From NCBI GenBank assembly GCA_965230495.1, contig CBDDLC010000002.1:62001-126000 (forward strand): 64,000 bases of DNA, in the 5' to 3' direction. The notes beneath the pieces are model-generated. The model searched no databases. It saw nothing but the letters and a program-made list of their open reading frames with translations, and was not told the DNA's origin. Both the position numbers and the translations under genes were made by a program. Positions within the stretch are counted from its first letter, which is position 1. Each line of letters starts with the position of its first letter. This DNA comes from JACJYM01 sp965230495. Lineage in GTDB: Bacteria > Bacteroidota > Bacteroidia > Chitinophagales > Saprospiraceae. Below are positions 37,733 to 46,924 of this stretch, in pieces.

Positions 37733-40402
37733 ATGTCGAAGGAAATAAAGATTGATATTGATTACCAGAGTGGTGGTGGCAATAGTACACTCAAAGGAAT
37801 GTATAAGGAATATTTTTTGGATTATGCATCCTATGTAATACTGGAAAGGGCGGTTCCACATATTAATGATGGTCTTAAACCGGTTCAAAGACGTATTCTA
37901 CATTCTATGAAAGTAATGGATGATGGGCGGTTCCATAAGGTGGCAAATATCATAGGGCAAACAATGCAATATCATCCTCATGGTGATGCGGCCATAGGTG
38001 ATGCTTTGGTTAATCTGGGGCAAAAGGATTTACTTATTGATACTCAGGGTAATTGGGGTGATTTCAGAACTGGAGATAGTGCAGCAGCACCTAGATATAT
38101 AGAAGCTAGGTTAACAAAATTTGCTTTGGAGGTGGCATTTAACCCTCAAACTACTGAATGGCAATTGAGTTATGATGGCCGAAAAAATGAACCAATCACG
38201 CTTCCTATGAAGTTTCCACTTGTTCTATCACAAGGAGTGGAGGGAATAGCAGTGGGGTTATCAACCAAAATAATGCCGCACAACTTTGTAGAGCTTATTA
38301 AAGCTTCCATTAAATGTCTGCAGGGAAAAAAGACAAAACTATATCCCGATTTTCCTACAGGAGGTTTTGTCGATGTTGGTGAGTACAACGATGGTAAGAG
38401 AGGTGGCAAAATAAAAGTAAGGGCGAAAATTGAGCAGATTGATAAAAAGAACTTAGCAATTACCGAACTTCCGTTTGGAGTAACCACTAATTCATTAATA
38501 GACTCAATTCTGAAAGCCAATGAAAAAGGAAAAATAAAAATTAAAAAAGTAGTTGATAATACTGCTAAAAATGTAGAATTGGCTATTGAATTGCAATCCG
38601 GAGTATCTCCGGACGTAACCATTGATGCTCTATATGCCTTTACAAACTGTGAGGTGTCCATTTCTCCTAATGCCTGTATCGTGGTTGATAATAAGCCCTT
38701 ATTTCTTGGTATTTGGGATATACTGGAGGCTTCAACATTCCAAACCAAAGCACTTCTTGGAATGGAGCTTGAGATTAAAAAGGGAGAACTTGAGGAGAAG
38801 TGGCATTTGGCAAGTCTTGAAAAGATATTTATTGAAAATCGTATTTATAGAGATATAGAAGAGGCTGAAACTTGGGAATCGGTGATTGAACTTATAGATA
38901 AAGGTTTAAAGAAATATGTTGCTACCCCAAGTGATCCATTAAAATCTGGAGACAACAGAATGTTGTTAATGAGAGATATTACTGAGGAAGATATAGTCAA
39001 ACTGACGGAAATAAAGATCAAGAGAATATCAAAGTATAATTCTTTTAAAGCGGATGAACTTATCTCCAAAATAGAGGAGGATCTGAAACAAGTCAAATAT
39101 GACTTGGCTCACCTTACAGAGTTTACCATTGCCTATTTTGAGAGATTGCTTGAAAAATATGGAAAAGGGCACGATAGGAAGACGGAAATCAAATCCATTG
39201 AAACTATTGAGGTTCAGCAGGTAGTAGCAAATAATGCAAAACTATTTGTGAATAGATCCGAAGGATTTGTGGGTACTGGTATTAAGAAAGATGAATTTAT
39301 TTCTGAATGCTCAGATATTGCTGACGTAATAGCCATAACTAAAAGTGGAAAATTTAAAGTAGTAAGAATATCAGATAAGGTTTTCGTAGGGAAAAACATT
39401 CTACATGCTGCAGTATGGCAAAAAGGAGATGAAAGAACGACTTATAATATGGTTTATCTAGATGGTAAGTCAGGAAGAGCTATGGTAAAAAGGTTTAATG
39501 TGAAAGCCATTACCAGAGATAAGGAGTATGATTTGACTAAAGGTACTCCCAAATCCAAGGTGTTATATCTCTCAGTTCAACCAAATGGAGAATCTGAACT
39601 TTTGCGAATACAGTTATCTCCGGGTTGTGGAGCTAAGAAAAAAGTCTTTGATTTTGATTTATCGGAGATTGCAATTAAAGGAAGAGGAGCTAACGGAAAT
39701 ATATTGACGAAATACCCGATCAAAAAAATATCTCAGTTGGAAGTTGGAAAATCGTCATTGGGGGCTATCAATGTCTGGATGGATGAAGTGAGTGGTAGAC
39801 TTAATACCGATGAGAGAGGACAGTATTTGGGAGGTTTTGATACGGGAAATGCAATTGTGGCGATTTATAAAGATGGTTCTTATGAGATCAACGAGTTGGA
39901 TCTCAATAAAAAATATGATATACCGAATCTGATGCATATAAGTATGTATAAACAGGGAGATTCTATTAATGTAATTCATTACGAGGGCGATAAGGGATGG
40001 ACTATGGTTAAGAGGTTTGAAGTAGAGACAAATTCATTTAATCAGAAATTTTCTTTTATTTCTGATTCTACAGGTTCGAAATTGATTTTTGCTAATGTTG
40101 GAAATTCTGCTAAAGTCAAATACGCTTATAGGGATGGAAAAAGTAATGCATCAGATAGTATTGATCTCATTGAGTTCATAGACGTTAAGGGTTGGAAAGC
40201 AATGGGGAATAAGTTGGGAGAGTTTAAGGTGAGCAAAGTTGAATTGATTCAAGAAGAAAAGGAAAAAGAGGAAATCAGGGAAGAGCCTAAAGCAGAAAAC
40301 GATAAAAGTGGGTTTGTTCAAGGTGATCTTTTTGGATCGAAGGACATTGATGATGAAAATGGAGGATTTAAAGCAGGTGATACCGTAGATTTTGATATAT
40401 AA
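37733..40402 (+). CDS. parC: DNA topoisomerase IV subunit A
   Basis: This subunit cuts and religates DNA through a tyrosyl ester and decatenates chromosomes with ParE. The 889 residues contain the winged-helix/tower core with catalytic Tyr122 (APRYIEAR). Upstream is the quinolone region HPHGDAAIGD (81-90), where the Ser of E. coli GyrA/ParC is Ala86 and the acidic residue is kept as Asp90. The C-terminal part (about 500-830) is a beta-pinwheel domain without an obvious GyrA box, which supports ParC rather than GyrA. An acidic tail of about 50 residues holds QGDLF, similar to a sliding-clamp binding motif. It precedes parE by 11 bp, which is also the usual topo IV arrangement in this phylum. 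Confidence 0.92.
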   Translation: MSKEIKIDIDYQSGGGNSTLKGMYKEYFLDYASYVILERAVPHINDGLKPVQRRILHSMKVMDDGRFHKVANIIGQTMQYHPHGDAAIGDALVNLGQKDLLIDTQGNWGDFRTGDSAAAPRYIEARLTKFALEVAFNPQTTEWQLSYDGRKNEPITLPMKFPLVLSQGVEGIAVGLSTKIMPHNFVELIKASIKCLQGKKTKLYPDFPTGGFVDVGEYNDGKRGGKIKVRAKIEQIDKKNLAITELPFGVTTNSLIDSILKANEKGKIKIKKVVDNTAKNVELAIELQSGVSPDVTIDALYAFTNCEVSISPNACIVVDNKPLFLGIWDILEASTFQTKALLGMELEIKKGELEEKWHLASLEKIFIENRIYRDIEEAETWESVIELIDKGLKKYVATPSDPLKSGDNRMLLMRDITEEDIVKLTEIKIKRISKYNSFKADELISKIEEDLKQVKYDLAHLTEFTIAYFERLLEKYGKGHDRKTEIKSIETIEVQQVVANNAKLFVNRSEGFVGTGIKKDEFISECSDIADVIAITKSGKFKVVRISDKVFVGKNILHAAVWQKGDERTTYNMVYLDGKSGRAMVKRFNVKAITRDKEYDLTKGTPKSKVLYLSVQPNGESELLRIQLSPGCGAKKKVFDFDLSEIAIKGRGANGNILTKYPIKKISQLEVGKSSLGAINVWMDEVSGRLNTDERGQYLGGFDTGNAIVAIYKDGSYEINELDLNKKYDIPNLMHISMYKQGDSINVIHYEGDKGWTMVKRFEVETNSFNQKFSFISDSTGSKLIFANVGNSAKVKYAYRDGKSNASDSIDLIEFIDVKGWKAMGNKLGEFKVSKVELIQEEKEKEEIREEPKAENDKSGFVQGDLFGSKDIDDENGGFKAGDTVDFDI

Positions 40403-40413
40403 ACAAAAGAGAA

Positions 40414-42300
40414 ATGAGTCAGCAAGTACAATATACAGAAGATAATATCAGGACCTTAGATTGGAAGGAACATATAAGGCTTAGACCCGGAATGTATATA
40501 GGGAAACTAGGTGATGGATCTTCACAAGATGATGGTATTTATATCCTTATCAAGGAAGTATTTGATAATGCCATTGATGAGTATATGATGGGGCACGGCA
40601 AACAGATAGACCTTATTATAGAAAATGGGAAAGTGTATATAAGAGATTTTGGAAGAGGTATTCCGTTAGGAAAGATGGTTGATGCAGTATCGAAGATGAA
40701 TACTGGGGGGAAATATGATTCGAAGGCATTTAAAAAATCAGTAGGCCTGAATGGTGTAGGTACTAAAGCAGTAAATGCACTGTCTTCTTATTTTAAGGTG
40801 CAGGCGTTTAGAGATGGTAAGACTAGAGTTGCAGAATTTCAAACAGGAGAACTGACCTCTGAATCAAAACAACTTAAAACCGATCAACCTAATGGCACGA
40901 TGGTTGAATTTATTCCCGATGAATCCGTTTTTAGAAACTATAAGTTTCGGCATGAATACATTGAGAATCAATTATGGAATTACGCGTACCTCAATGCCGG
41001 TTTAAAAATTAATTTCAACGGAAAAATCCTTTACTCTAAAAATGGATTGAGGGATTTACTGGAGAGAAAAACGGAGGGTAGCAATATTATATACCCTATT
41101 ATTCATCTAGTTGGTGAAGATATAGAAGTGGCTCTAACTCACGGTAGTCAGTATGGAGAAGAATACTACTCCTTTGTTAATGGGCAGAACACCACCCAAG
41201 GAGGAACCCATTTAGCTGCTTTTAGGGAAGCTATCGTAAAAACGGTTCGAGAGTTTTACAATAAAAATTTTGATTATAGAGATATTCAAACTTCTATAAT
41301 AGGAGCCATCAGTGTTAAAGTTGAAGAGCCTATTTTCGAATCCCAAACCAAAACAAAACTTGGTTCTCAAAATGTAGGGCCCAATGGTCCTACCATGCGT
41401 AGTTTTGTTGTTGATTTTCTAAAGAAGGAATTAGACAATTATCTACACAAGAACAAAGATATTGCTGAAGTATTGCTTAAAAAAATACAGCAATCTGAGA
41501 AGGAAAGGAAGGATATAGCCGGAATAAAAAAGTTGGCGAATCAGAGAGCCAAGAAAGCCAATATTCATAATAAGAAGCTAAGAGATTGCAGAGTACACTA
41601 TTCGGATAGTAGCAGGAAATACTCGGAAGAAGATAAATTGGCAACGACTATTTTTATAACCGAGGGTGATTCGGCCAGCGGCTCCATTACTAAAGCTAGA
41701 GATGTGCAGACTCAAGCGGTTTTTAGTTTAAGAGGGAAGCCTCTTAATTGTTTTGGTATGACTAAGAAAGTGGTATATCAAAATGAGGAGTTAAATTTGC
41801 TTCAGCATGCCTTAAACATTGAGGATGGTATAGAAAATCTACGATTTAATAGGGTAGTGATAGCAACAGATGCCGATGTTGATGGTATGCATATTCGATT
41901 ACTTTTATTGACATTTTTTTTGCAGTTTTTTCCTGATTTAGTAAAGATGGGGCATTTATATATTTTGGATACTCCTTTGTTTAGAGTACGGGATAAACAG
42001 AAGACATTTTATTGTTATACAGAAGCTGAAAAGCAAGAAGCAATTGACAAGCTTAGAGGGAAAGCAGAGATAACAAGATTTAAAGGATTGGGAGAAATAA
42101 GTCCGGGAGAGTTCGAAGATTTTATTGGAGAGAATATAAAATTGGATCCGGTAATAATGGGAGAGGGTACTAAGATAGAAGACCTCTTATCGTATTATAT
42201 GGGTAAGAATACTCCTGATCGACAAAGGTTTATTATTGATAATCTTAAGATAGAGTTAGACGTAGTTGACGAAGAAGAAGCGGTGGTAGATTTGGAGTAA
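40414..42300 (+). CDS. parE: DNA topoisomerase IV subunit B
   Basis: ParE supplies the ATPase of topoisomerase IV. The 628-residue protein has the GHKL ATP site (EVFDNAIDE, RDFGRGIP, GLNGVGTKAVNAL), the transducer domain, and the TOPRIM metal site: FITEGDSASG holds the conserved Glu, and ATDADVDGMHI holds the DxD residues. The C-terminal zone ends with FKGLGEISPGEF. It lacks the roughly 170-residue insertion of E. coli GyrB. It is co-transcribed with parC. Confidence 0.94.
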   Translation: MSQQVQYTEDNIRTLDWKEHIRLRPGMYIGKLGDGSSQDDGIYILIKEVFDNAIDEYMMGHGKQIDLIIENGKVYIRDFGRGIPLGKMVDAVSKMNTGGKYDSKAFKKSVGLNGVGTKAVNALSSYFKVQAFRDGKTRVAEFQTGELTSESKQLKTDQPNGTMVEFIPDESVFRNYKFRHEYIENQLWNYAYLNAGLKINFNGKILYSKNGLRDLLERKTEGSNIIYPIIHLVGEDIEVALTHGSQYGEEYYSFVNGQNTTQGGTHLAAFREAIVKTVREFYNKNFDYRDIQTSIIGAISVKVEEPIFESQTKTKLGSQNVGPNGPTMRSFVVDFLKKELDNYLHKNKDIAEVLLKKIQQSEKERKDIAGIKKLANQRAKKANIHNKKLRDCRVHYSDSSRKYSEEDKLATTIFITEGDSASGSITKARDVQTQAVFSLRGKPLNCFGMTKKVVYQNEELNLLQHALNIEDGIENLRFNRVVIATDADVDGMHIRLLLLTFFLQFFPDLVKMGHLYILDTPLFRVRDKQKTFYCYTEAEKQEAIDKLRGKAEITRFKGLGEISPGEFEDFIGENIKLDPVIMGEGTKIEDLLSYYMGKNTPDRQRFIIDNLKIELDVVDEEEAVVDLE

Positions 42301-42348
42301 GTATTGCAATTCCCTGATGGTATGATGCAAGATATATTAGTTTTCTAT

Positions 42349-42540
42349 TTAGGATTTCTGTTTTGAAGTTTTAGCTTTCCAAAACCCATATATAAGGGAA
42401 AGCACTAGATAAAGAACAATTTTTACCAAAGAAAACTCAAAATCTTTGTCCCTTGAAGTGGAATATAGATACTCCATTAGAATGGTTATTGCTACAATTC
42501 CTACGAAAAAAGCAAATGAGTTTTTAATAAAAGTATTCAT
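42349..42540 (-). CDS. Small two-helix membrane protein
   Basis: A 63-residue frame with two predicted transmembrane helices (about 6-24 and 36-55) and a lysine-rich end (WKAKTSKQKS), giving a plausible positive-inside tail. It lies between parE and the coiled-coil tail protein gene, on the minus strand. No family is recognised and no promoter is obvious. It could be a real small protein or a chance frame in AT-rich DNA. Confidence 0.45.
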   Translation of the reverse strand: MNTFIKNSFAFFVGIVAITILMEYLYSTSRDKDFEFSLVKIVLYLVLSLIYGFWKAKTSKQKS

Positions 42541-42606
42541 CTATTTAACAGTAACTTATTAATTTTTTAACTGGATACCGGTAACAATAAATTTGCAAAT
42601 GAAGTG

Positions 42607-43068
42607 TTATTTTTCTTTTGAAAGTTCTTCTATCTTTTTCTTTAGTAATTTGTTTTCTTTATCTAGTTCTATCATATGGAGCCATAGCCATTCGATTTGC
42701 GCAAGTAATTTTGCATCCATTTCTTGAAGTTCATAACCGTTTTTAACCAAATTATCAGCCGAAGGCATATCTGGTAAATGCTTGTTTTTATTTATGGCAT
42801 CTTCTATTTCTGAAATTTCCGGTTTATTTTCCCATTCATCATCAGACCAGTCAGAGGAATCATTTAATGCCACTTTTACCCGTTCAGTCAATATACCGCT
42901 TTGAACATAGAGATGATAATCACCTGGAGTAGATATTTGAGTGGTATCTCCTATAACTACTTTTCCTGATTCTTTCAGTAGCATCACATCATTAGGGTTT
43001 TGGGAAAATATAATAGTTGAAAAGAATGTCAGAAAGGTCAGTGTTAATACTATTTTTATATGTTTCAT
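42607..43068 (-). CDS. Small secreted protein with tail-fibre/S74-like pattern
   Basis: A 153-residue exported protein: signal peptide to about residue 22 (TIIFSQ), then GKVVIGDTT and DYHLYVQSGILTERVKVAL. This sequence type is found before Peptidase_S74-like or trimeric tail modules in many Bacteroidota secreted proteins. Next come KHLPDMPSADNLVKNGYEL and a coiled coil of about 40 residues at the C-terminus (EWLWLHMIELDKENKLLKKK). The layout resembles the stalk end of a trimeric fibre. It is the last gene of the DUF1800 operon, 18 bp after the PA14-like protein. Its function is unknown. Confidence 0.7.
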   Translation of the reverse strand: MKHIKIVLTLTFLTFFSTIIFSQNPNDVMLLKESGKVVIGDTTQISTPGDYHLYVQSGILTERVKVALNDSSDWSDDEWENKPEISEIEDAINKNKHLPDMPSADNLVKNGYELQEMDAKLLAQIEWLWLHMIELDKENKLLKKKIEELSKEK

Positions 43069-43086
43069 AGCTATATTGTTTTTAAA

Positions 43087-45465
43087 TTACTTGTTATCAT
43101 TTTTAGTTAAAGGTTTAGTAGATTTATTTTCTTTGGTAACTAACTCAACAGAGAAGCCTTTATTTTCAGTAGTTTTATAAGGAATATATTTGGTGTAGAA
43201 ACCACTATTTAAGAAGTAAGTGTTCATTATTTCTCTATTTTCTGATCCATCCTTATTCAATAGTTTAAGTTGAACTTGACCAGGCTTACTAACGAAATAT
43301 ATTATTTTGAGTTTATCTAATTTTCCTTCTATAAATTCAACTCTAAGAGGATTTTTTTCAGATTTCTTTTTAAATCTTTCTAATTCTTCTTCATCAGTTG
43401 TAAAACCAGAAGATGGACAATCTTCTAACTGAATGTGAACAACTGAGCCACTTTCGGTATCAAATCCAGGGATTAGCTCTAGCGACTCCGAAGCTTTCAA
43501 CTCCACGTTTGTGTTTTTTACTATTTGACTTTTAGATTCGAGGAATATTATAGCATGGTAATTCATCTGTGTTAGGATAGAATCGCCTAACATTATAGTA
43601 TCTTGAGTGCAATCATTAGGATTGCCAGTTTTACCTACGCAATTACACAAAGAATCAAATCTGTCATCAAAGGTTTCAGGGTTACCGTCATCACATGCAG
43701 TACCTTCATCCAAACATTTGAGTACTGTAAATTTGATTTTACTTATTCCTTTACAGCCCGAATCAGAATCCAATGAGGTGATGAGCACATGTTGAACCTC
43801 TGTTCCCATGAAGTCAGGGCCCAAAAATCCACCGTAATCATTATTTCCTGGAGCTAGAGGCCAATTATAGGTGCCTAATTCGGTCCAATTCACACCATCT
43901 AGTGAGTAATCTATTGCAACATTGGTAAATCCATCATTGATTTTATCGGGTTCATTTAGATTCCAAATTTGCGTTTCAAAAACCCTATGCTTTACTCCAA
44001 AATCATAATGAATCCAATGGCTTACACCTCTAGCTGGGTTTGGATTTTCGGACTTCGTACATGAAATCCATGATGCTCCAGCCAATGTATCTAGTTGATC
44101 CGTAAAATCACATTTCTCATATGGTACATAACTGGCTTCAAAACTATCACAATCTTCGCCGGTGCAAGGAGTCCCTATACATTCACAATCAGTATATTGA
44201 TCATCATTAGTATAAATATTGCCATCATCACATACTGTCGCATCAGGTACACATGCTAGTGTACAATCATAATTATATAAATAAATAGAAGGTATTCTTT
44301 TCCATTGATTTGGCTCCCAAGGTGTTTTCCAGAATATGCTAAAGTGCTCTGAAGATGCTGCTTCTTTATGATTTAACTCAAAGTAATAGAAAGTGTTATT
44401 AACTAACGAAAGAACGCTTGATGTTTGGGACGCTTGTTTGTCATATTCTGTAGGTCCCGTCGAACTAGGCGTTTCAATATAATTGTCGTTTTTATTTAAA
44501 ATGTCATCGTCATTACTCAAGAAGAACGCTGTTTGATTATTACCAGTAACATTAAACTGGTAATCACCTGGTATGGGAACAGTAAGGAATCCTTGTATCA
44601 ATGACCCAAAATTGTCCATTGTATTCTGATTGCCTAATGATAGTTTATTCACTTGATAAGAAGTATTTGGGGTGAAAGGGAAGTCAGCATCAGCATAAAG
44701 ACTGGATAGGTTAGATCCCGTAATATCATCATACCTAAAGACCGTTATTTCATCTCTTTCTCCTACACAAGCATTGTCAGTAGTGGGGATTCCAATACAG
44801 TTGCAATATCCATCGTGTTGATCATTAGTAGTATTCGGATTAGCATCACTGCAAAAGGTTCCTTTCGTAGGGCAATCAGATACTCCACAATTGTAATCAT
44901 ACAGATTTTGTCCTGGTATTACCGACCACTCTTCAGATCCCGTATAATCGGGTTTCCAATAGATTTTGACAAAATCGCCACCACCGCCTTCTACATGGTG
45001 AACTTCGAAATAATAATATTGATCTTGAATAAAATCTAATGGATCAGATGTCTGAGAGGTGTACTTGTCGTGTTGAGTGGTTCCTGTCCATCCATTAATG
45101 TAACAGGCTTCTTTGAGGTTTCCTGCTGTCGCATCTGAACTTAGATAAAAAATGCAATCATCATCTCCTGTAATATTAAAGGTGATAGGTCCGGATTTAT
45201 CAGCTTTAATATAGCCTCTGATGAGTGAGCCATAGAGGTTGTCATAATGAATAGGAGATTCTAAACTATGTAATTTTAGATAACTTGTGGGGTGATTCGG
45301 GTAATTTGGGTCAGCATATAGTTCCTCTAATTCGTCATCATAAAGATTGCTATAGTAAGTCCAAGTTACTTTTCCTTTTTCTCCAATACATGCCTGTGCA
45401 CTGGACTTATGAATTAAAGAACCTATAAAGAATAACCCAGCTAATATTTTAATATATTTAATCAT
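43087..45465 (-). CDS. Secreted multidomain protein with two PA14-like and one discoidin-like domain
   Basis: The ATG at 45465 overlaps the DUF1501 stop (ATGATTAA) and is preferred over an in-frame TTG three codons earlier. The 792-residue product has a signal peptide (to HKSSAQA). Two PA14-like carbohydrate-binding domains follow (about 25-190 and 230-400; FNITGDDDCIFYLSSD and FNVTGNNQTAFFLSND). A discoidin (F5/8 type C)-like domain is at about 450-610. Each is followed by a Cys-rich linker of the CDDG.P.T.DD.FD..CNC.G type (three copies). Next comes the LESKSQIVKNTNVELKAS motif of T9SS-associated coathanger domains, and a short beta-rich tail. It is probably a surface lectin-like protein; the sugar is unknown. 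Confidence 0.78.
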   Translation of the reverse strand: MIKYIKILAGLFFIGSLIHKSSAQACIGEKGKVTWTYYSNLYDDELEELYADPNYPNHPTSYLKLHSLESPIHYDNLYGSLIRGYIKADKSGPITFNITGDDDCIFYLSSDATAGNLKEACYINGWTGTTQHDKYTSQTSDPLDFIQDQYYYFEVHHVEGGGGDFVKIYWKPDYTGSEEWSVIPGQNLYDYNCGVSDCPTKGTFCSDANPNTTNDQHDGYCNCIGIPTTDNACVGERDEITVFRYDDITGSNLSSLYADADFPFTPNTSYQVNKLSLGNQNTMDNFGSLIQGFLTVPIPGDYQFNVTGNNQTAFFLSNDDDILNKNDNYIETPSSTGPTEYDKQASQTSSVLSLVNNTFYYFELNHKEAASSEHFSIFWKTPWEPNQWKRIPSIYLYNYDCTLACVPDATVCDDGNIYTNDDQYTDCECIGTPCTGEDCDSFEASYVPYEKCDFTDQLDTLAGASWISCTKSENPNPARGVSHWIHYDFGVKHRVFETQIWNLNEPDKINDGFTNVAIDYSLDGVNWTELGTYNWPLAPGNNDYGGFLGPDFMGTEVQHVLITSLDSDSGCKGISKIKFTVLKCLDEGTACDDGNPETFDDRFDSLCNCVGKTGNPNDCTQDTIMLGDSILTQMNYHAIIFLESKSQIVKNTNVELKASESLELIPGFDTESGSVVHIQLEDCPSSGFTTDEEELERFKKKSEKNPLRVEFIEGKLDKLKIIYFVSKPGQVQLKLLNKDGSENREIMNTYFLNSGFYTKYIPYKTTENKGFSVELVTKENKSTKPLTKNDNK

Positions 45466-46915
45466 AAGAAGCAAACATTCCTAAAGGTGAATAATCTGAA
45501 CTTGGAGGAGCACTGCAAGTTGGATCGTAAAAATTACACAGGTTAGGAAGAACATACGAAAGATCATTAGGAGAAACCCCAAACCACAAAGCCAATTCCG
45601 CAAAGAACTCGTCTACAGATGTCGTTGGAATAAGCCTCCCACGACTATTTAAATTGAGAGGGTTTCCGTCGAGATTAAGGGAAGGGAAATCTCCATAAAT
45701 GTGCTTTCCTAGAATATTACCACCCATTATCATAACATTACCGCCCCAGGCATGGTCTGAGCCATTACCGTTGGTAGTAAGTGTTCGTGCAAAATCAGAA
45801 ATAGTAAACGTGGTGACTTTATCAGTCATATTGATTTCTTCCAAGGCATCGTAAAACTCTCCAAGAGCATTGCTTAAAATGGGTAACATGACACTTTGAT
45901 TTCCTAAAACATCATCATGATGATCCCAGCCACCAAAACTTGTAAAGAATATTTGTCTCTTTGCACCAAGACTCTGATTGCTGCTGATGATTCGGGCGAT
46001 CATTTTAAGATCTTGGGATAAATTGGTTTCGGAAAATTGCGTTTCAAAAACTGCGGATTCGTAAAGGGCATTTCTAAATGCCTCAATACTTTCTTCAGTT
46101 TGTTTAACCATACCAGCGTACGTTCTTCGAAATATGTTATCATACTGCTGACTAAGCATTCCGGTAACTACGTCCTTTCTTCCCTGATTCAAAATTCCTT
46201 TGGTCGGGTTATAGGTGTTAATACCTTCAAAACCAAAGGTGTTGGGATCTATATTGTTTGCGACACTATATTCTACTACTGTATTACCCGATTGAAAGTG
46301 GTTTTTACCGTCCAAGGAGATATTCATTGATACCGAAGATAAAGAATTCATGTCTTTCAGGATATCAGCTATTCTACCTCCTACACCGAGAGCTGTTCTG
46401 CTTTGAGGTACAGAGGATTGCCATTGCATAATCTGATCACTATGACTGAACAGCCCAAGGGGTATTTTCTTCTGATTACTTTGGTACTCGGTGATATTGG
46501 CAATAGGTTCTATTAGGGTGCCAATATTGGCTATAAATGCTAATTTTTCATCATCAAACATTTCTTGTACTCTTGACATACCCCCATGTACTCCAAATGT
46601 CCTTCCATTATCATTATAATCTAGGTCTAGAAGGTCTTCCTGAGCTAAGGCCAATGAGGTTCGTGTGGCCTCATAGTCTTCATATTCAGACGTTTCTGTA
46701 GGAACAAGCAAATTGAAACTATCGGCTCCTCCTGATAAAAGAATACAGACCATTGCTTTGTAATCATTGTTTGGACTATTAATTATATGAGGCCGAGCTG
46801 CTAAAGTGTTAATAACACCTAAGTTCAAGGCTGTATTAAGAAAAGTAGCACTACCGATGGCAGCACAACTTGCCTGGCCTAAAAAGTTTCTTCTGGATAT
46901 TTTACGTCTTGACAT
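45458..46915 (-). CDS. DUF1501 protein with Tat signal
   Basis: The 485-residue product starts with a twin-arginine signal (SRRNFLGQASCAAIG), so it is probably folded before export. Family marks are CILLSGGADSFNLLVP, FGGWDHHDD and FTISDFARTLTTNG followed by HAWGGNVMIMGG. DUF1501 proteins are alkaline-phosphatase-like in fold and nearly always occur beside DUF1800 proteins; the activity of the pair is not established. It starts 9 bp after DUF1800 and overlaps the next gene by 8 bp. Confidence 0.92.
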   Translation of the reverse strand: MSRRKISRRNFLGQASCAAIGSATFLNTALNLGVINTLAARPHIINSPNNDYKAMVCILLSGGADSFNLLVPTETSEYEDYEATRTSLALAQEDLLDLDYNDNGRTFGVHGGMSRVQEMFDDEKLAFIANIGTLIEPIANITEYQSNQKKIPLGLFSHSDQIMQWQSSVPQSRTALGVGGRIADILKDMNSLSSVSMNISLDGKNHFQSGNTVVEYSVANNIDPNTFGFEGINTYNPTKGILNQGRKDVVTGMLSQQYDNIFRRTYAGMVKQTEESIEAFRNALYESAVFETQFSETNLSQDLKMIARIISSNQSLGAKRQIFFTSFGGWDHHDDVLGNQSVMLPILSNALGEFYDALEEINMTDKVTTFTISDFARTLTTNGNGSDHAWGGNVMIMGGNILGKHIYGDFPSLNLDGNPLNLNSRGRLIPTTSVDEFFAELALWFGVSPNDLSYVLPNLCNFYDPTCSAPPSSDYSPLGMFASYD

Positions 46916-46924
46916 AATTTACAC

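Noticed and set aside
38170..38748. A 192-residue minus-strand frame inside parC
   Set aside because: It is a frame opposite a well-conserved gene and has no family features or start signal.
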